DNA from: Druceiella hillmani
Lineage: Eukaryota; Arthropoda; Insecta; Lepidoptera; Hepialidae
Direction: 5' to 3'
Assembly (NCBI GenBank): GCA_039881145.1
Contig: JAYKKI010000013.1
Coordinates: forward strand, 41,311,501-41,375,500
Length of the DNA: 64,000 nt
Position numbers and translations under genes: made by a program. Positions 23,134 to 36,889 of the stretch are shown here, one piece after another. Below the pieces are notes generated by a model. The model was given only the letters and a program-made list of their open reading frames with translations. It did no database searches and was not told the DNA's origin. How positions within the stretch are numbered: the first letter of the stretch is position 1; each line of letters opens with the position of its first letter.

Positions 23134-25087
23134 GTAAGTTTAATGATAGTTTTTGTATCCGGCGATGTTTAGCTTTCGTTTAGTGAAATAATTGACATTG
23201 CGTTCGTTACCGTTATCATATAACGCCGAATTCTTGGGCTGTGTTTATGTGACAGGAGTCCAGTAAAGGGAGCTTTCTAATAGTATTTTTTATGTTTATT
23301 AATTGACTTAAAGTGATTAGCGTATTTGTTTACTCGAGATGAGGTCTTAATTTTGCATCGCTCGTGTTTTTTACGTATTTAAATGTGAACTTTTGAAGCA
23401 AATGTGGTGTATTGATGGGCGTAGTTTAGGCCGATTGAAAAGCTGAGTTGTAGGACCAGGTGGAAAACCTGTACGGTGAGGATTTGCTAGAGTATTATGC
23501 GGCTTTTCACTTTTATATCGAATCTCAATTTTTATATTGTAGTGTCGTGTAGTGCTTTTGTTTATTTATGCTTTATCGCTTTATAAAAGATAGTGTCATA
23601 AAGACATCGTCTTCTAGACCGATTTCGTTCACACAATTGACGCAACGAATATCATGTTGATATCTCTTACGATTAAAGTGTTTATTAGTGTGCTTCGATA
23701 AAATTAATAATAGACATTGTCAAACTTGAGCGAGTTTACCTATGTGTAGTGTTCAATGAGATACAAAATAAAAATAGATTTTAATATTTTCGGGCGGAAA
23801 GCACCCGAACGACTGTCATCTGAGATTGTCATACAGTTGTCTCGATTTTAAAACGTTTATATTACATAAAAATACCGTTAAACTATTGTAATAATTCTCT
23901 CCACGCATCGAAATCGGATAATGCTATGTTGGTAGCGTTTTGAAATTGTATTCTGCCTATAACAATCATGTTCATTCTGAGGATGACTATTGTGTCAGTT
24001 TATTCCTGTGCCTGAAACATTGATGTAATACAATAGTCTTATTTTATTTGTCATCCTTACGTGTATACTTTTACGTATTTTACTGTGATGAATCAAATTA
24101 AACATTTTAATTTTTAAATCTTAAAATCTTTACTGTCCATGCACATGAATCAAGATCAGTCATATTTCTTTATGTATCATATCATGGCATTGCATAATAT
24201 TATGAGTCTAAGCTAATATTTGTATACATTTTAAAGTAAACATTTATAATCATTTTAAACAAGACAGATGACTTGCTTCTTTGCTTTCAGGAAATAGCTA
24301 ATTATTTAGAAACTGCCGGTTTTTATATGATATTAAATAAATTTGTGTGCTGTATGTTACATGCTATTATTTTAGCCTCTGTCTGGATCATGCTTACTTG
24401 GAAGCATACATATTTTCATACAAAACTTAGTAGTAAAATGGTATAAATTTTTGTCTGATGATAAAATTATTGAATATAATCATTTAAATAAAATTGAATT
24501 ACAAATTGTATTTTACTTTACAAGTAATTCTCAGTCTTTGTAATAATAAACGCCTTTTAGTGATTAAGAATTTAAAATGACAAGTTATGCAAGAAATTTT
24601 CAAAATTATTTTTTATTAAATATGATTGCAAATTGTTATGTGTTCGTCGGATGTATTTTTTGCCATCCCAAATTCAATTTTATGTTATGTTAAAAATGTA
24701 AGTTACAATTCCTATGACTCATAGATGGGTGAGACCTGTTTTAGGTATGCCTTAGGCAAGATATATTCTGTATATTAATTTTTATTTCACTTCATGATTG
24801 CTATATTTGGATTGAAACATAGATTTGCTATTTTGAGAAGGAATATTACTGTCGTTTACTGTAACCTTTGTGAATATATTGTTACAATACTCTACGGGAG
24901 ATAATACAGTATAGATATGCTTCAGCTTATTTGCTGATTATGTATTTTAATTTTTTTTTTTAAGAATATTTTGATTTACTGTTTAGTACATTATAAGAAA
25001 CACTTTTCATTGTCCGTCTATCCTACTATCTTTATGTAATGTTTTAAAGACATATTTTTTATATATCTTTAAATTACCAATTTACAG

Positions 25088-25776
25088 GTGGCTGTCAGTG
25101 GAAGAGGTCGCACTGCGGCCAAGGAAACAACTTGAGGTAGCAAGCGACATGTGAAGTTGACAAAACGAGAGTACATTGTTGTATTCGAACTATACGTTTG
25201 GTGATCATCGTCTCCATCAGTAACCCAAGTGTTTATTTGTGTGAAAATGCGAGAACCTCCATTGATAAATGACCGGGCGTCTTAATAATGTTTAGATTAC
25301 TTATAAGAGAACTCTATATTATATTGCTTTGTTAACTTTTATATACTTATTTTTAAATTATTAATGCAAAAAAGTCAACGCTTACCACACGGTATTGCTT
25401 CTCATTTAGAGATATAGTTAAATCAAATCTTTTTTTTAAACATTTAATAGTTAAACGTACTTAATTACATAGTTTCGTATAATAGGTACTTATTGAAACG
25501 TGCAAAACTAGTGTACTTATGATATTATGCATTAACGGTAACTGTTGACAATTGATTGTTGATTAATAACGTTGAAGTGAAGTGAATTTTGTTTCGCTTA
25601 GTTATTTGTGATTGGAAACTACAACGGTTTATAGTATAAAGTGAATAATGTCTACAACAATGCGTTCCACTTTACAAACAGTGCCAGAGTCGTTGCCCGC
25701 CGATCATGTATCGCAAGCTACCGCTGCAAATGTGCCGTCGGCTACTCACAAAGTCCGAACTCCGGCCATCACTAAG
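25088..25776 (+). other. candidate second exon: 5' UTR plus coding start
   Basis: The acceptor tttacag ends at 25087 and the donor aag|gtaagt lies at 25776/25777. If both are used, the exon has 560 bases of leader and 129 coding bases. The leader has upstream ATGs (for example an immediate ATG-TGA at 25149), which could dampen translation. Confidence 0.45.
25648..25776 (+). CDS. N-terminal coding exon of a host protein, possibly PAR-1/MARK-type kinase
   Basis: ATG at 25648 has A at -3 and opens 43 codons that end exactly at a consensus donor aag|gtaagt (phase 0). The encoded start is MSTTMRSTLQTVPESLPADH and continues in a Ser/Thr/Ala/Pro-rich, disordered style to a basic KVRTPAITK. Codon choice here is markedly less AT-rich than in the flanks, typical of a real exon. 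From memory the opening resembles the N-terminus of insect PAR-1/MARK kinases, which control microtubule-associated proteins and cell polarity, and their genes have long first introns. I could not verify this, and no kinase-domain exon lies within the window, so the gene would have to continue beyond the right end. The kinase name is a lead only. Confidence 0.6.
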
Positions 25777-28700
25777 GTAAGTCCTTTATAAAATTTTAGT
25801 TCAACCATTTCACATGCGAGCAGTATAATTCTTAAAATTATTTAAGCATTCGTCACTAGAGTTGCAAGAAGACTACAGACCGTATATGTGAAGAAGTTAT
25901 TCAGTAAATGTTGTCCATTTTATCTTAACATTCTAGTTAAGTGTGTTTCTGTTTTTTTTGTGAAGCATAATTGTTTTGTTTTTTTTTAAAAAGATTTGTG
26001 TATTATGTATGTACTGCTTCATAATGGGATTATTGTGGAAAACGTTTTATGTTACTTGTTTGATTAAAAAAATTATGATATGCAATTTTTCATGTCGCAA
26101 CATTATTAAATCAATTCTACAAACTGTATACAATTTATAGAACCATACTTAATTCATTAACATTATATTGTACTTTGCTTCTCATGACTAGCTCGCAAGT
26201 GAAATAAATAAATTATAGCTAGGTAATAAGGAAGTAAACATGGATGAGTATATGGCTATTTTAAGGTTAAACTTGTAGCCATAATAGCCGGTGTTACAAA
26301 ATATGATGGTAATCATTCCGTTAATTATTCTTGCGTCAAATTAATCTGAAGGAGATACTTATCACATTTGTTCACCGCTCGGCATTTACACATTTGCCCG
26401 GGACGATAGATTAATGTTTTATGAGATTTAAGTTTATTTCAGAAGTTCAACTTAATGTCTAAACTCTTGTATATTATGTATTATTACCTTGTGAGATTAT
26501 TTCGAATTTATGTCAGCGGACTGGCAGTAAGATAAGAAGCATAAAACATATTAGGATGAAGGAAATAGCAATCAGAATTTAATATTTTATTGGCTTAATT
26601 TAATGACATATTAACACTGATAGAAATTAAATTTAACTAAAGAAACTAATCGAGAAGATATGAAATCTGAAACCTAAGATGATCTTAACATTTTAAAAAA
26701 ATTGTTAGCCCATGTTAGAAATATAATTATAATTTTGTTGTAAGATGGAAATTAAATTAATATAGGAAAATATTTTTTCTTTTTTATTGAGTTATAAGTA
26801 AACGAAATTTTCACAGTTTGCTTTGGTAAATCATTTTCAAAGCATTTTGTCTTTGTGATTGTGGCCATTTTTCACTTCAATAGAACCTTGTTGAATATTT
26901 CTCCAATTGATTTTTGTACTAAAATTATGTGGTAATGAGAAGGGAATCAATTAGTACATTAACAATGATTTCGTAGAATTGGCTCAAAATATTATTAATT
27001 TATAATATTTATGAAACGTAAGTTTGTTGTCTTTAAGAAATCTAGAATACTTTTCTTTATTCTATGACAACATATCGTTTCCTAATCTAAATTAAAAAAT
27101 TGTAAGTTGTTAACAATTGTTTTAGTAACGGGAAAATATTTAGGAACATAATTATATATTGTCGCAGTCTTCTAGAAGTTTTCTAGATTCGCAGTCTTCT
27201 AGATGTCGCAATCTTCTAGATTTTGCTGTGCAGTTCTTCTCCAAAAGCAGTGCAGGTTTATATTGATATTTTTGGTCTGTCAATTTTGCTTACTCGAGAT
27301 TAGTGTTGCTGTTACGCAGGCTTCTGTTTGTTACGCTGTTATATACACTTTCATTTGTAAAACTGTTATGTGGCTACATTTATAGTACATTAGTATGGGT
27401 TATTTTTAAATAAACAGCTGTATAAAACTTTGCTATAGCCGTAATTCATAGATACGGTGTAGCTTTATACTTTGGTTTTTCTATAAAACATAAAATATAC
27501 AACCAACCGAAATCAAAAAAATTTAATTTTGTTAACATTTTCCCTTCTAAATTGATTTTAACAAATGTTGGAAAAATATTATTAATAGTTATTATAGCCG
27601 TAGTAAAACATATTATAGATTTGATCACTTGAGTCTATCTTAAGCATCTCATTTTGATGAAAATATGCCAATGGTTTATTGTTGAACTTTTTATGATTTA
27701 TAATAATTTTCATCACATTGAAGTATTTCTGTAAAGAGATGTTATCGGAAAATTCTAAAGTGGCAAAAACTCTATTTTTAGAATTGATCGGTTAAGCATA
27801 TTTAAATATGGATTATGTCATACGTTGAGCTGACAATTACTACAGCATACACACGCTCTGAGTACGTTTTGCTATTTCAGCATTCATTTATAATTATCAG
27901 ACTTCATCAAACATGTGTACATTGTCTGCACAGTTTCTTAAGTACGCATCGGATATGTGTCTCTTGTATGCGGTTGCTTGTTGCCCAGTTTGAAATATTG
28001 GATTACCAGAAGCCTTAAAGTGGTTTGCTGTTTTTCTCTTGTATAAGACAAGACGTATTGTCTGTTATGTATTGTTTAGATGTTATTGATATAGAGAATA
28101 TTATGACTTGCTAATAATATGATCATAAGAAGTGTATAGAGAGAAGGTGTTTCTTTAAGTTACAGAATTCTTTTAATGTTTTTCGCTTTTAATGATTACT
28201 TTAAGGTTAACAGTCCTCCTGATGTATTATTGAGATTTCTCTTAAGGATATTCAAAATTTTTCAAAGCTGGGATTTTAACTGTATTGTAGTGTGGTTATA
28301 GCAGACCTTTTAAATTCTGTTTCATATTTGTACCAAGCCTTAGCTAACAGCTATTATTAATTATTATAGGCTGTCACCACTGCTTAAGGTCTGAAAAAAA
28401 GTTTTTTGGTACTCTGAAGTTGTGACCGAATTGCAGACTTTTTTGCGTTTGTTCATTTGTAGGTGTGTATTAGTTTTTGTAACAGAATTACTCCTTGACA
28501 TTGAGAAAATATTAGTATCTTCTGTAACTGATTTGAATATCTTCTGTAACTGATTTTAATTTCCTTTTTTTTCATTTGAAAAACTGCCGTTCTTCAACAC
28601 AGTAAATCTTTTACCACACGTTTGACTGTGAAAGTAGCTAGCAAGTATTTTTACCTTGTGTTTTCACATTCCGTACAATATTAGACAATAATCACTTTCC

Positions 28701-30120
28701 CTTGTTGAAACACCTTGTCAGCAAAGAATTAGTTATGCAAAGAGTATGTTTTTAGTTGTGTTTTCTTCAGTGTTATTTGCACTTTTACTTGAAGAGTATG
28801 AGTGTGTTTTCTTATGAGAAATATATGAAAGTGGATTCATGTTTTGATTGTTTCAATGGTTTTAATAAGTGACACTCTGTATGAAAGTCCTTCCGAAGAT
28901 AATTATTTAGGTGATTTTAAAAAAAATTTAAAATTAAGCGACACTGGGCGCAATTTTCTTTTAGAATGAAATAAAACTAAAACAGAATTCAGTAGAGGTA
29001 AACCTTTTAAGTGGTTTAGGAAGTTTAAAGAAAATGGATAAATTATAAAATAGGGCTTACAAAAAATATATTACTAGAATTCTAGTTAAATCTATAGACA
29101 GAGTAATGTCTCCTAATGAAGCCTTATTCATAAAGAAAGATGAGACTGTTTTGGGTACTTGTAAAAGTGTTCGATGTATAAAGTATGATTATACAGATGA
29201 AAGAATATAAAATAAAATGATGATAGTTTAAGAAGAACAGTCATTTAAATTTACATGATTGCCGTGCACCTGGAAATCTTTGAAAGCCTGAAAGATTTAC
29301 GGAGTAACATTTACTCTTCAAATATCCTGAAAAATTCATAGAATTCTTATGAAATTTCTGGAATTTGTTCTGATTATCTATGGTATCTATGGTGATATAT
29401 ATTTTATATTCACCCTGTGTTGGCGAATATTACGATATTGGTACTGCGTACGCTATCTATTAGAGTTTAAGTAAACTTTGTGCTCATATATTCAGATATA
29501 TTATGATATGGTAAGGCCAAAAACCATCTATTAGCCTTTTTAGTAAACTTTATGCTCATAGTTTGAGAGAAAAAAAATTTTAAAATGCAAAAAAATTTCT
29601 AATGACTTCTTAAACCAAATTCCACGTGAACGGAATCTCGCCGGCACAGCTAGTAAATAATAACTTCATATAATAATAACACAGTGTATAGCACAGTGTC
29701 CCACTAATTCCAATTTAATTTAAAAAAATATGGTATTTAAGGTGATATTTTTATTAAGTATTTATTCAACACACTTGCTCCTAAACTTTTCATATAGATA
29801 ATTGTAACTGTAATTAGATAATTTATAAAAATAAATGTAAAATGTTTTGCAAATATTTAGATAAATAGCGTTCTTTTTCCTGTAAATCCTGGAATAATTT
29901 TGAAATTTAATTCATATTTGAGGGAGAAAACTGTATTAAATTTGTTAATTGAAACGTACCTCCAGAATTAATCAAAATTATGTACAAAGAGGAATTTTCA
30001 AATCTTGCAGCGTGAATACATTTTATTTTGTTTATTATTATATGTTGTTTCTAGATCAATGTTATTTTAATGAACAAAAAGTTCAATTGAAACAATAAAT
30101 ATTTTGTTTATAGAATGGGA
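25777..30120 (+). other. presumed intron, no exon seen
   Basis: Sequence after the donor at 25777 is AT-rich with no open stretch that looks coding. A tandem triple of 'tcttctaga' words near 27168-27222 and a direct repeat at 29450-29560 (ctattag...gtaaactttgtgctcata) are visible. The latter leads into the transposon-end-like motif at 29618. Confidence 0.45.
29618..29652 (+). mobile_element. 3'-end-like fragment of a lepidopteran interspersed element
   Basis: The motif ccacgtgaacggaatctcgc followed by cggcacagctagt resembles, from memory, a terminal motif repeated across lepidopteran genomes and usually attributed to RTE-type LINEs or Helitrons. The sequence to its left has no coding remnant, so only the end is recognisable. 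The family attribution is uncertain. Confidence 0.4.
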
Positions 30121-30172
30121 AAGTATGCATAGTAATAAGTTTAATTACACGTGATGGCGCCGCTGAATTGGC

Positions 30173-30606
30173 TATTTGACTATATTTTTTGATTACTAGA
30201 CTTTTCATTACAAAGTTATAAAGACTAAAAAATTGATGAACTACGATTCGCGTGAAAAAGCCCCATACAAAATACGACTGACTTATGACATCACTGGCTA
30301 GTTATTTAGCATTCATTATAAGGGAGTTTATTAAATATTTTTAGTATCTCGTTAAATATTGCGTTTAAGTTATATATTGCATATTCTAATTTTTTTCATT
30401 TTTTTGTGTGGAAACTAAATTCATAATATCTTTTCAATTTAATGAACAAAAAAGTTGACACTTTTCCTATGTAGAAGTTTCGATTAATTGTTTGTTATAT
30501 GCGTTATTTTTTTCTCACAAGTTTTTTTTAAACCTACTCCACAGTTTTAAAATATTTTTCCAAAAGAACCCTATTGTGAGATAATATGGTTGTCAAGTAC
30601 CCTATT
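30173..30606 (+). mobile_element. short TIR element, copy 1 (MITE-like)
   Basis: About 430 bp align base by base with 59299-59733: shared blocks include cattacaaagttata, cattataagggagtttatta and gcgtttaagttatatattgc. In the other copy the ends are inverted repeats of taatagggtatttga. Here the left end is worn (tatttgac at 30173) and the right end accctattgtgagata is duplicated at 30568 and 30599. No transposase is encoded. It is probably a non-autonomous DNA element. Confidence 0.7.
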
Positions 30607-30669
30607 GTGAGATAAGATGGTTGTCAGAACGTTTACGTTTTATTTGGGTATTAAAGGTTTTCAGTTAAC

Positions 30670-30861
30670 CACAATTAAATGAAAATACGTGATGTAGTAT
30701 TATTTCTACTTTCTTTAATTTCTTTACCTAGGTTTCGTTGTATTACAACATCTTCAGGTGGGATATTAGCAAAGATCTTTATACAAAAGAAACTTAGGTT
30801 GTGGTAAAGAAATTAAAGAAAGTAGAAATAATACTACATCACGTAGTTTTATTTAATTGTG
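30670..30861. repeat. foldback: 59-bp inverted arms, 74-bp spacer
   Basis: The arm 30670-30728 and the arm 30803-30861 are reverse complements with only a few mismatches; the inner 40 bases (acgtgatgtagtattatttc onward to tttacc) are perfect. The outer ends are cacaattaaat and atttaattgtg. Transcribed, it would form a long stem with a 74-base loop. It may be a foldback-type MITE; no target duplication was recognised. Confidence 0.85.
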
Positions 30862-33800
30862 AATAATGAATTTCTACAAAATTAACACCAAATATATTCA
30901 ATGTTTTCAGTTAAATTAAATATTAAAATGTGGACTATAAAAACTAAAAATAATAGCACTAAAGCTATCCAAAATTCATTCATGTTTGGTTTTAATAAAC
31001 TAAATTTTTTTAAGTTAAAAGTTTATGAAACAAATGATCATTTCTAAACAAATGTAGTAGATATGCAAACAAATGTAAGAAACAAATCTAGACGATACCC
31101 TGTAAGATTGATTACACTGCATTCAATGGAATGACGCTAAGAAAAATTGTACAATAGTGTGAATTCTTCGCATTAATTCATTAATAATAAAAACAAAATA
31201 AATAAACGACTGATTCTCTCAAACTTTTAATGATTCAACAGCCTTTTGACAGGACCTCATGTGACAGATTTACTATTTGATAGAAATAAAATGGGAACCG
31301 TCATTAAAATTATAATAAAGGGCTTAGAAGATTGAGAAAAAGTATTATGTATTTCTTGTAATAACGATAGTTGACTTCAAAGATATATAGGTCCGTTGGT
31401 TATTTCAAGCCTTAAAGATATATTTGTTCTGATTTCTCGTTACTTAAGTTTAATATCCGATAGTGATAATAATCTAAGGAAGAAATAGCATTCACATCGT
31501 GCACCATAGTGTAAACAGCAATTGTAATAAGAATTAAGTATGTCAAATGCATGGAAAGGATCCCCAGCATAATTTACAATTACGATGGGGTTTCATATAA
31601 GGGTTGACCAAAAACGACTCCGATATCCTAGCGCATTACTTGGAAAAATCATATTCTTTTATGGTGTGAAACAGGTTTCAAATAAGGCACTTATACTTGT
31701 ATAATTGCCTTATTTGAAAATCTCTCAGCTAGCTCATTAATCAAGATTTTTTTAAGATATAGCAGTGTCGGCTCATTACTTGATATTTGTAGCTCGATAT
31801 ATTTCCCATATACCTATATGCCTCAACAAAAAGTTCATTCAGTTCTAAGAGAAAAGTAACAAGTCTTGCCGTGGTTTATAGGTTGATAACAGGCTTACGG
31901 TCTTTGACGGTGTGGAACAAGTGGTGTTCTAGACTAATATTCTAGTTGACTGTAAGAGATTGCTCACTTAGCAATAAGTCTGCCATATATTTCTTTTGTG
32001 TATGAATATTAAAATCTATAAATGAAGAAATAAATATTTTGAATTAAATAATCTTCAATCAATAACATATTCTGTATAATCTTAATGCTAACCATCTTGG
32101 GTAGCTTTATAATGTCATCAGTGACAAATCGGATAGATTGACAAATTGTTTACATGATTTTTATGTATCATTATATTTGTATTATACAAATAAAACAAGT
32201 CCGAAGGGGTAATCTCCGGGGGATATACAGGGTGGCTCAAAGCAAACAACATAGCGTTTGTCTTTCATGAAGATTGAAAAGCATCAGAGTCGAAAATGTA
32301 CTTTGTTATTGCCATCCATTTCAATATTTTTTTTTTATGAAAACAACTGAGTTATGATAATAAAACTCAATAAACTAATTGTATTAATAACTGTACAAGA
32401 GTGACATATAAAAGAAAGAGTTAAAGTTAATAAGCATATGAGTCATAAAATGTCCACATGAACGTTCACTTCAACCCAATACAATCTTTTCCGAATATAA
32501 CAGTTTGAGATCAAGTTTTACTTTACCAAAAAGTGTGGTAATGTCATCGAACTTCTCGTACATTGCTCAAACTAGTAAGTATTAATTAAGGAGGTCATGT
32601 TTTATGTTTCAATAACCTAGTTCAAGGTCGGTCCGTGAATATTTCCCTTGAACTTTAACGATGATTACCATTTTTGGGGTACAGTGTGACGTGATTTACT
32701 TATCTTATGATTTATGTATGTTTACTTCCTCATTGCCCGATATAATTCTCGCTTTAGTCTCTAAAACTGACAAAAATAAATTAAAAATACGTTAAATAGT
32801 TATGTTTGACTAGAAAATTTGGTTTTAGAGAATTTTAATAGTTTTAAATAGGCATTGAGATATTTCATGACGTTAAATGAAGCCTTTCTAAATGGCCTAT
32901 ATTACAGAAAAATATTTCTAGTGGGCGAAAGCTTAGAGCTTTAAGTTAGAGCTGTTGTTGACAAAACATTAAGTTCCAGTCCAAATACTGTGCTATCAAA
33001 TAAGTGTTAAGCATAGTTAAATAACATTTAACAAATTATTAAATATGATTGTTGCTTTAATAAATGAATATTAAAGTGGCAATTGTTTGTCATATCCGAT
33101 TTTGTGTCTAGATTATATCGAGATTCTGTAATTTTTGGTATAAAATAATCTTTTCTCCGACTTGTATAATTAAAGCTGCACTCTCTCAAACTAATTCTCG
33201 AGTAGATTAAATACTTTATAATGTAACTTGTTGTGTGTTTGCAATGTAAATAGTCTTACAAATATGTAACATGGCGGTCGCGCCACATTTTTAGCTGTTT
33301 TGCAGTGGAAGGTTCACTTCTGCCAAATTTTCATTATATTTACATCTATTTAAACTCGCGTCTGTATGCCAAGTTATGTGATGAGTAAAGCGAGATGCAT
33401 ACCAAATAGTAAATGGAAAAATAGTTGTCAGTAGCCCATTAAATTTAAGCTTTTGGAACTAATTAATATTACTTGTGAATTCTTTTCTGTCAGTATAGTT
33501 TTCTTTAAAAGGAAATTGATGAATTATCTCAATGGCTATTTAAGATGTTTATTATTGTGTTTCTTCCTTAATTTTTTATCAATAATTTGTATATTTTTAC
33601 GTTTCGCTTTTACGTCAAAATAATTGCAATGTATGTCTGCTTTATTGATTGTTTACGTCGGATTGTTTGTTATATGGCGCAGTTGTGTTTTATTGTTACT
33701 TGCAAACCTTTACGTCGTATTTGTGGAATTATATTTGTATGATTTTATATAATGGCGTCTCGTTTTAAGCACTATGTTTGTATCGTGTAATTATTTTGTA

Positions 33801-36410
33801 TTTCTGAAATAGAAGTATTGTGCCATTATTTTATCGAAATCACTGTTATGACATTATGACAGAGTTGAATTAACATAACATTTAATTTACGGTAAGTTAT
33901 GGTGAAATGAGATAAAATATTTAACGTGAGAGCGAACTCGGTCTTTTAAAACAGTTACGTAGCATTATATGAATTAACAATGTTCTTTTAAATGTTTAAA
34001 TATAGGTACCGTATCATAGTTTCAACATTTCTTTTCTGTATAATCTTGATATATTAAATCTATTATTTTAAGATAGTTAGATTTTTGTTTTTTTTCATCC
34101 CGTTTTTGAGACTTTCTATTCCGATATCTTTTTATTTGTATATAGTCTTGATAATATTTTGTATTTTAGCTTAACATTTAAAATTTTTTTTTAAGAAAGG
34201 TCACATTTCTAGTCCACTTTTCTAATTATACTTTTGGTATAATTAGAAAGATTTGGAATGATTAGAAATTCTTTTTTGAGACTCTATATATAATCTCTAC
34301 TTTATCTGATTTTGGTGATTTTTACATGGGACTTTTAAATCAAAATTTAATAGCTAATTTCATCAAAATTAGATGCGTAAAAAGGGAAGTTTAGTGCGAA
34401 ATGTTGATGTTGGAAACTGAGTATATTTTTTCAGAGCTCAGAAATGATCATAAAACTACATATTATTTTCTATCATCTGATTGACCAAAAAAGGCAATTT
34501 TCTCTTGGCACTCACTGAATCTAGACAACGAGGCTTTTGTTAATAAAAAAGAAGACCTCCATATTTTTAAGTTGCCAACAAGCTATAAATAATACAGAAG
34601 AAAATTAGTTATTAAAAACATTCAATCCTCTTTATCTGCATGTCCTAATTTTCTTTTTTATTTTGTTGTGTTTGAAGCTGTATAGTTTTATTTACCAAAT
34701 TATACTCTCAAAATTTTGTATTTTTTTAACGATGAACTGGAATAATTCATTTTTTCTAAATAAATAATTTGTCTCATCAAATTCTGTATATTCTTTGTGG
34801 AATGCGTCATGTATGTAACTGTATAATTATATACGTATTGTGTAATTATTAATCCACTGGCAATTTAACAATATTAATAGATAAACATAAGAAATGCTTC
34901 TTATGTTTATAAAAAAAAATTTACTTTAAGTCCAAAGTATTATTATCTAAGCCACTGGAGCTTTAGCTTACCTGTTATGTAAAAAATATTTATAAATTTT
35001 AAAAACTAATTTTGGCAAGTGATACCAAAAGTAAATTTTAAAAATTTGAATATGAAACCTGGATTCGAGTGTTTCTGATGTACGGATGTAAGTGGAGTTA
35101 GATATAAATATTGTTTTAGTCAAAATACTTTTAACAATATTTTTGGTTTCACATCAGAAAAAAATTCAGAAATTTGAAAGGATTGTTACATCCATGGGAT
35201 GGATGTATTTGCAAGAAATGGATTCAGCTCCATTCCTCGCTTCTTGGTGGGTTCGATTAGTGTCGTGAATAATAAATAATACTAGAATTAATTTACTGTT
35301 TTAAAAATAGTCACTAACCAGCTAATTTGATAAGATTAGTCGTATTTTCTCTAACTGTAATATAGATTTATTTTGGATGTCATATTTGTTCCGAATATTT
35401 ATCAAAGGTTTATCTTTTTGTCAGTTTCGCTCTTGCATTATCTTTTCAATGCAATGCTATGATTTGTTTCTTTTAGCTGCCAGAAATAAGATAATGATTT
35501 TGGCAAGTATTACATTTTTTGTAATCGGTATAGTAGTTTAAAAATTTTTTTAAAAAGTGGCACGTAATCCAATTTTTAAATTAATACTAAGTTAGAGATA
35601 CTACATGTTGTATGTTCTAATTATTGGTTGAGTTCCACTTGTACTTTGTTTTTTTTTGTTTCTTATAAAAACAAATTTTTTTTTTATATCGCTAGAGAAG
35701 ATGCAATGAATAAAAATGCATTTTTATTTTAAACTAATTAATTGTTAAATTGTAATTACCTTTTTAATATGTTAAATGTTTATTTTATTACCTTTAATGT
35801 TAACATATTGCAGATCAGATATTTTATTGGTTTTTTTAACCAATGTCTTTATCACTATCCAATTTTAAATGGTGTAAACAAATAATTTACGTTAGAAATT
35901 TTCAAAAACCTCTACCTTCTCAATTACCAAAAACTGTTACTGCTTGGCACTGCCCTTGGCTATTAAGTAGAATATGCAAGATACCTCATCAATGACTCCC
36001 TGCACAGCATGACATATCTCATCATCCATCTGTATTGTGTTAAAAATATTTTATTTACAATGTTAATACAAGCAAGCAGTAGATCCATTCTGGTATTGGT
36101 TTTTTATCTAGTTTAGAGCATGAGAATTCTTTAAAATGTAAATAAAGGTTGCTATGCCCGTTATCAGATGGTACGAGTGATTAACCTAAAAAATGGGTCT
36201 TTAAGTAAAAAATTTTGAACCTTTAGAAGAAATGGCATTATCCTTCAGGCAAAAAATTAAATTTAGATATATAGGGAATTATTGTGTTTCTCAATTCTTA
36301 GCTAATAATTAAATTTACTTAATTAGAAGGAAGGTATTCTTTGATTGTTTCAGAATTTCAAACTTAGCATTATTAGGTAGTGTTGTGCATAGATTGAATT
36401 ATTTTTTTGT
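30862..36410 (+). other. presumed intron, no exon seen
   Basis: Long AT-rich stretch. A 'tacagggtggctcaaag' motif near 32228 looks like a transposon terminus without a partner. 33260-33300 holds taacatggcggtcgcgccac, a YY1-like ACATGGCGG core that also occurs in the 313-bp array at 57 kb. Three tttacgtc words lie within 33597-33720. No coding signature was found. Confidence 0.4.
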
Positions 36411-36889
36411 AGGACTTTTTCAAATTATAAAGCACTTTTGGACAGGATTATTGAAATGTGTGAATATCGCACCAATTGCTCAACACTTTTTGTTCATGGC
36501 TGTACCTGGTGAGTTACTGTCTATATGTAGGCATCACAAGCTTGTATACTCCTATTTTCTATTAAATATTTTATAAATTAAAGGTATTGTTGTATGAAAT
36601 GATTTTTATGTACAGCTAAGTACGTTTTATATACTATCAAATGCTTTTATCTGAAAAGTACTGTGGTATGCCGAAAGATTTTATACAACGATAAATGTGT
36701 TTATCACATTGAAATTTAAGCAATGTAACTTTTTCAACCAATGAGGTTTGTACCATTTTAATATGTGGCAGTTTTAAAAACTAATGTATTTAGATTTTTG
36801 TCTACCCTTTTCTCAATATCGCAATAGGGCTAATCATAGGCGGGTAACCGAATATACTTAGTATACCACACATCGTTATACGTGTTGGG

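Noticed and set aside
22924..23172. Open frame of 82 codons over the candidate promoter
   Set aside because: It begins with TTG rather than ATG and runs across a strong splice donor; the region reads as promoter and untranslated exon.
35235..35265. ggtgggttcgattag resembling a tRNA B box
   Set aside because: No matching A box, acceptor stem or cloverleaf could be drawn around it.
36413..36508. Candidate 96-bp cassette exon with acceptor tttttttgtag and donor cctg|gtgagt
   Set aside because: The frame that continues phase 0 from the exon at 25.8 kb hits TAA after five codons; the open frame would need another phase, and the peptide is AT-driven and hydrophobic without a signature.
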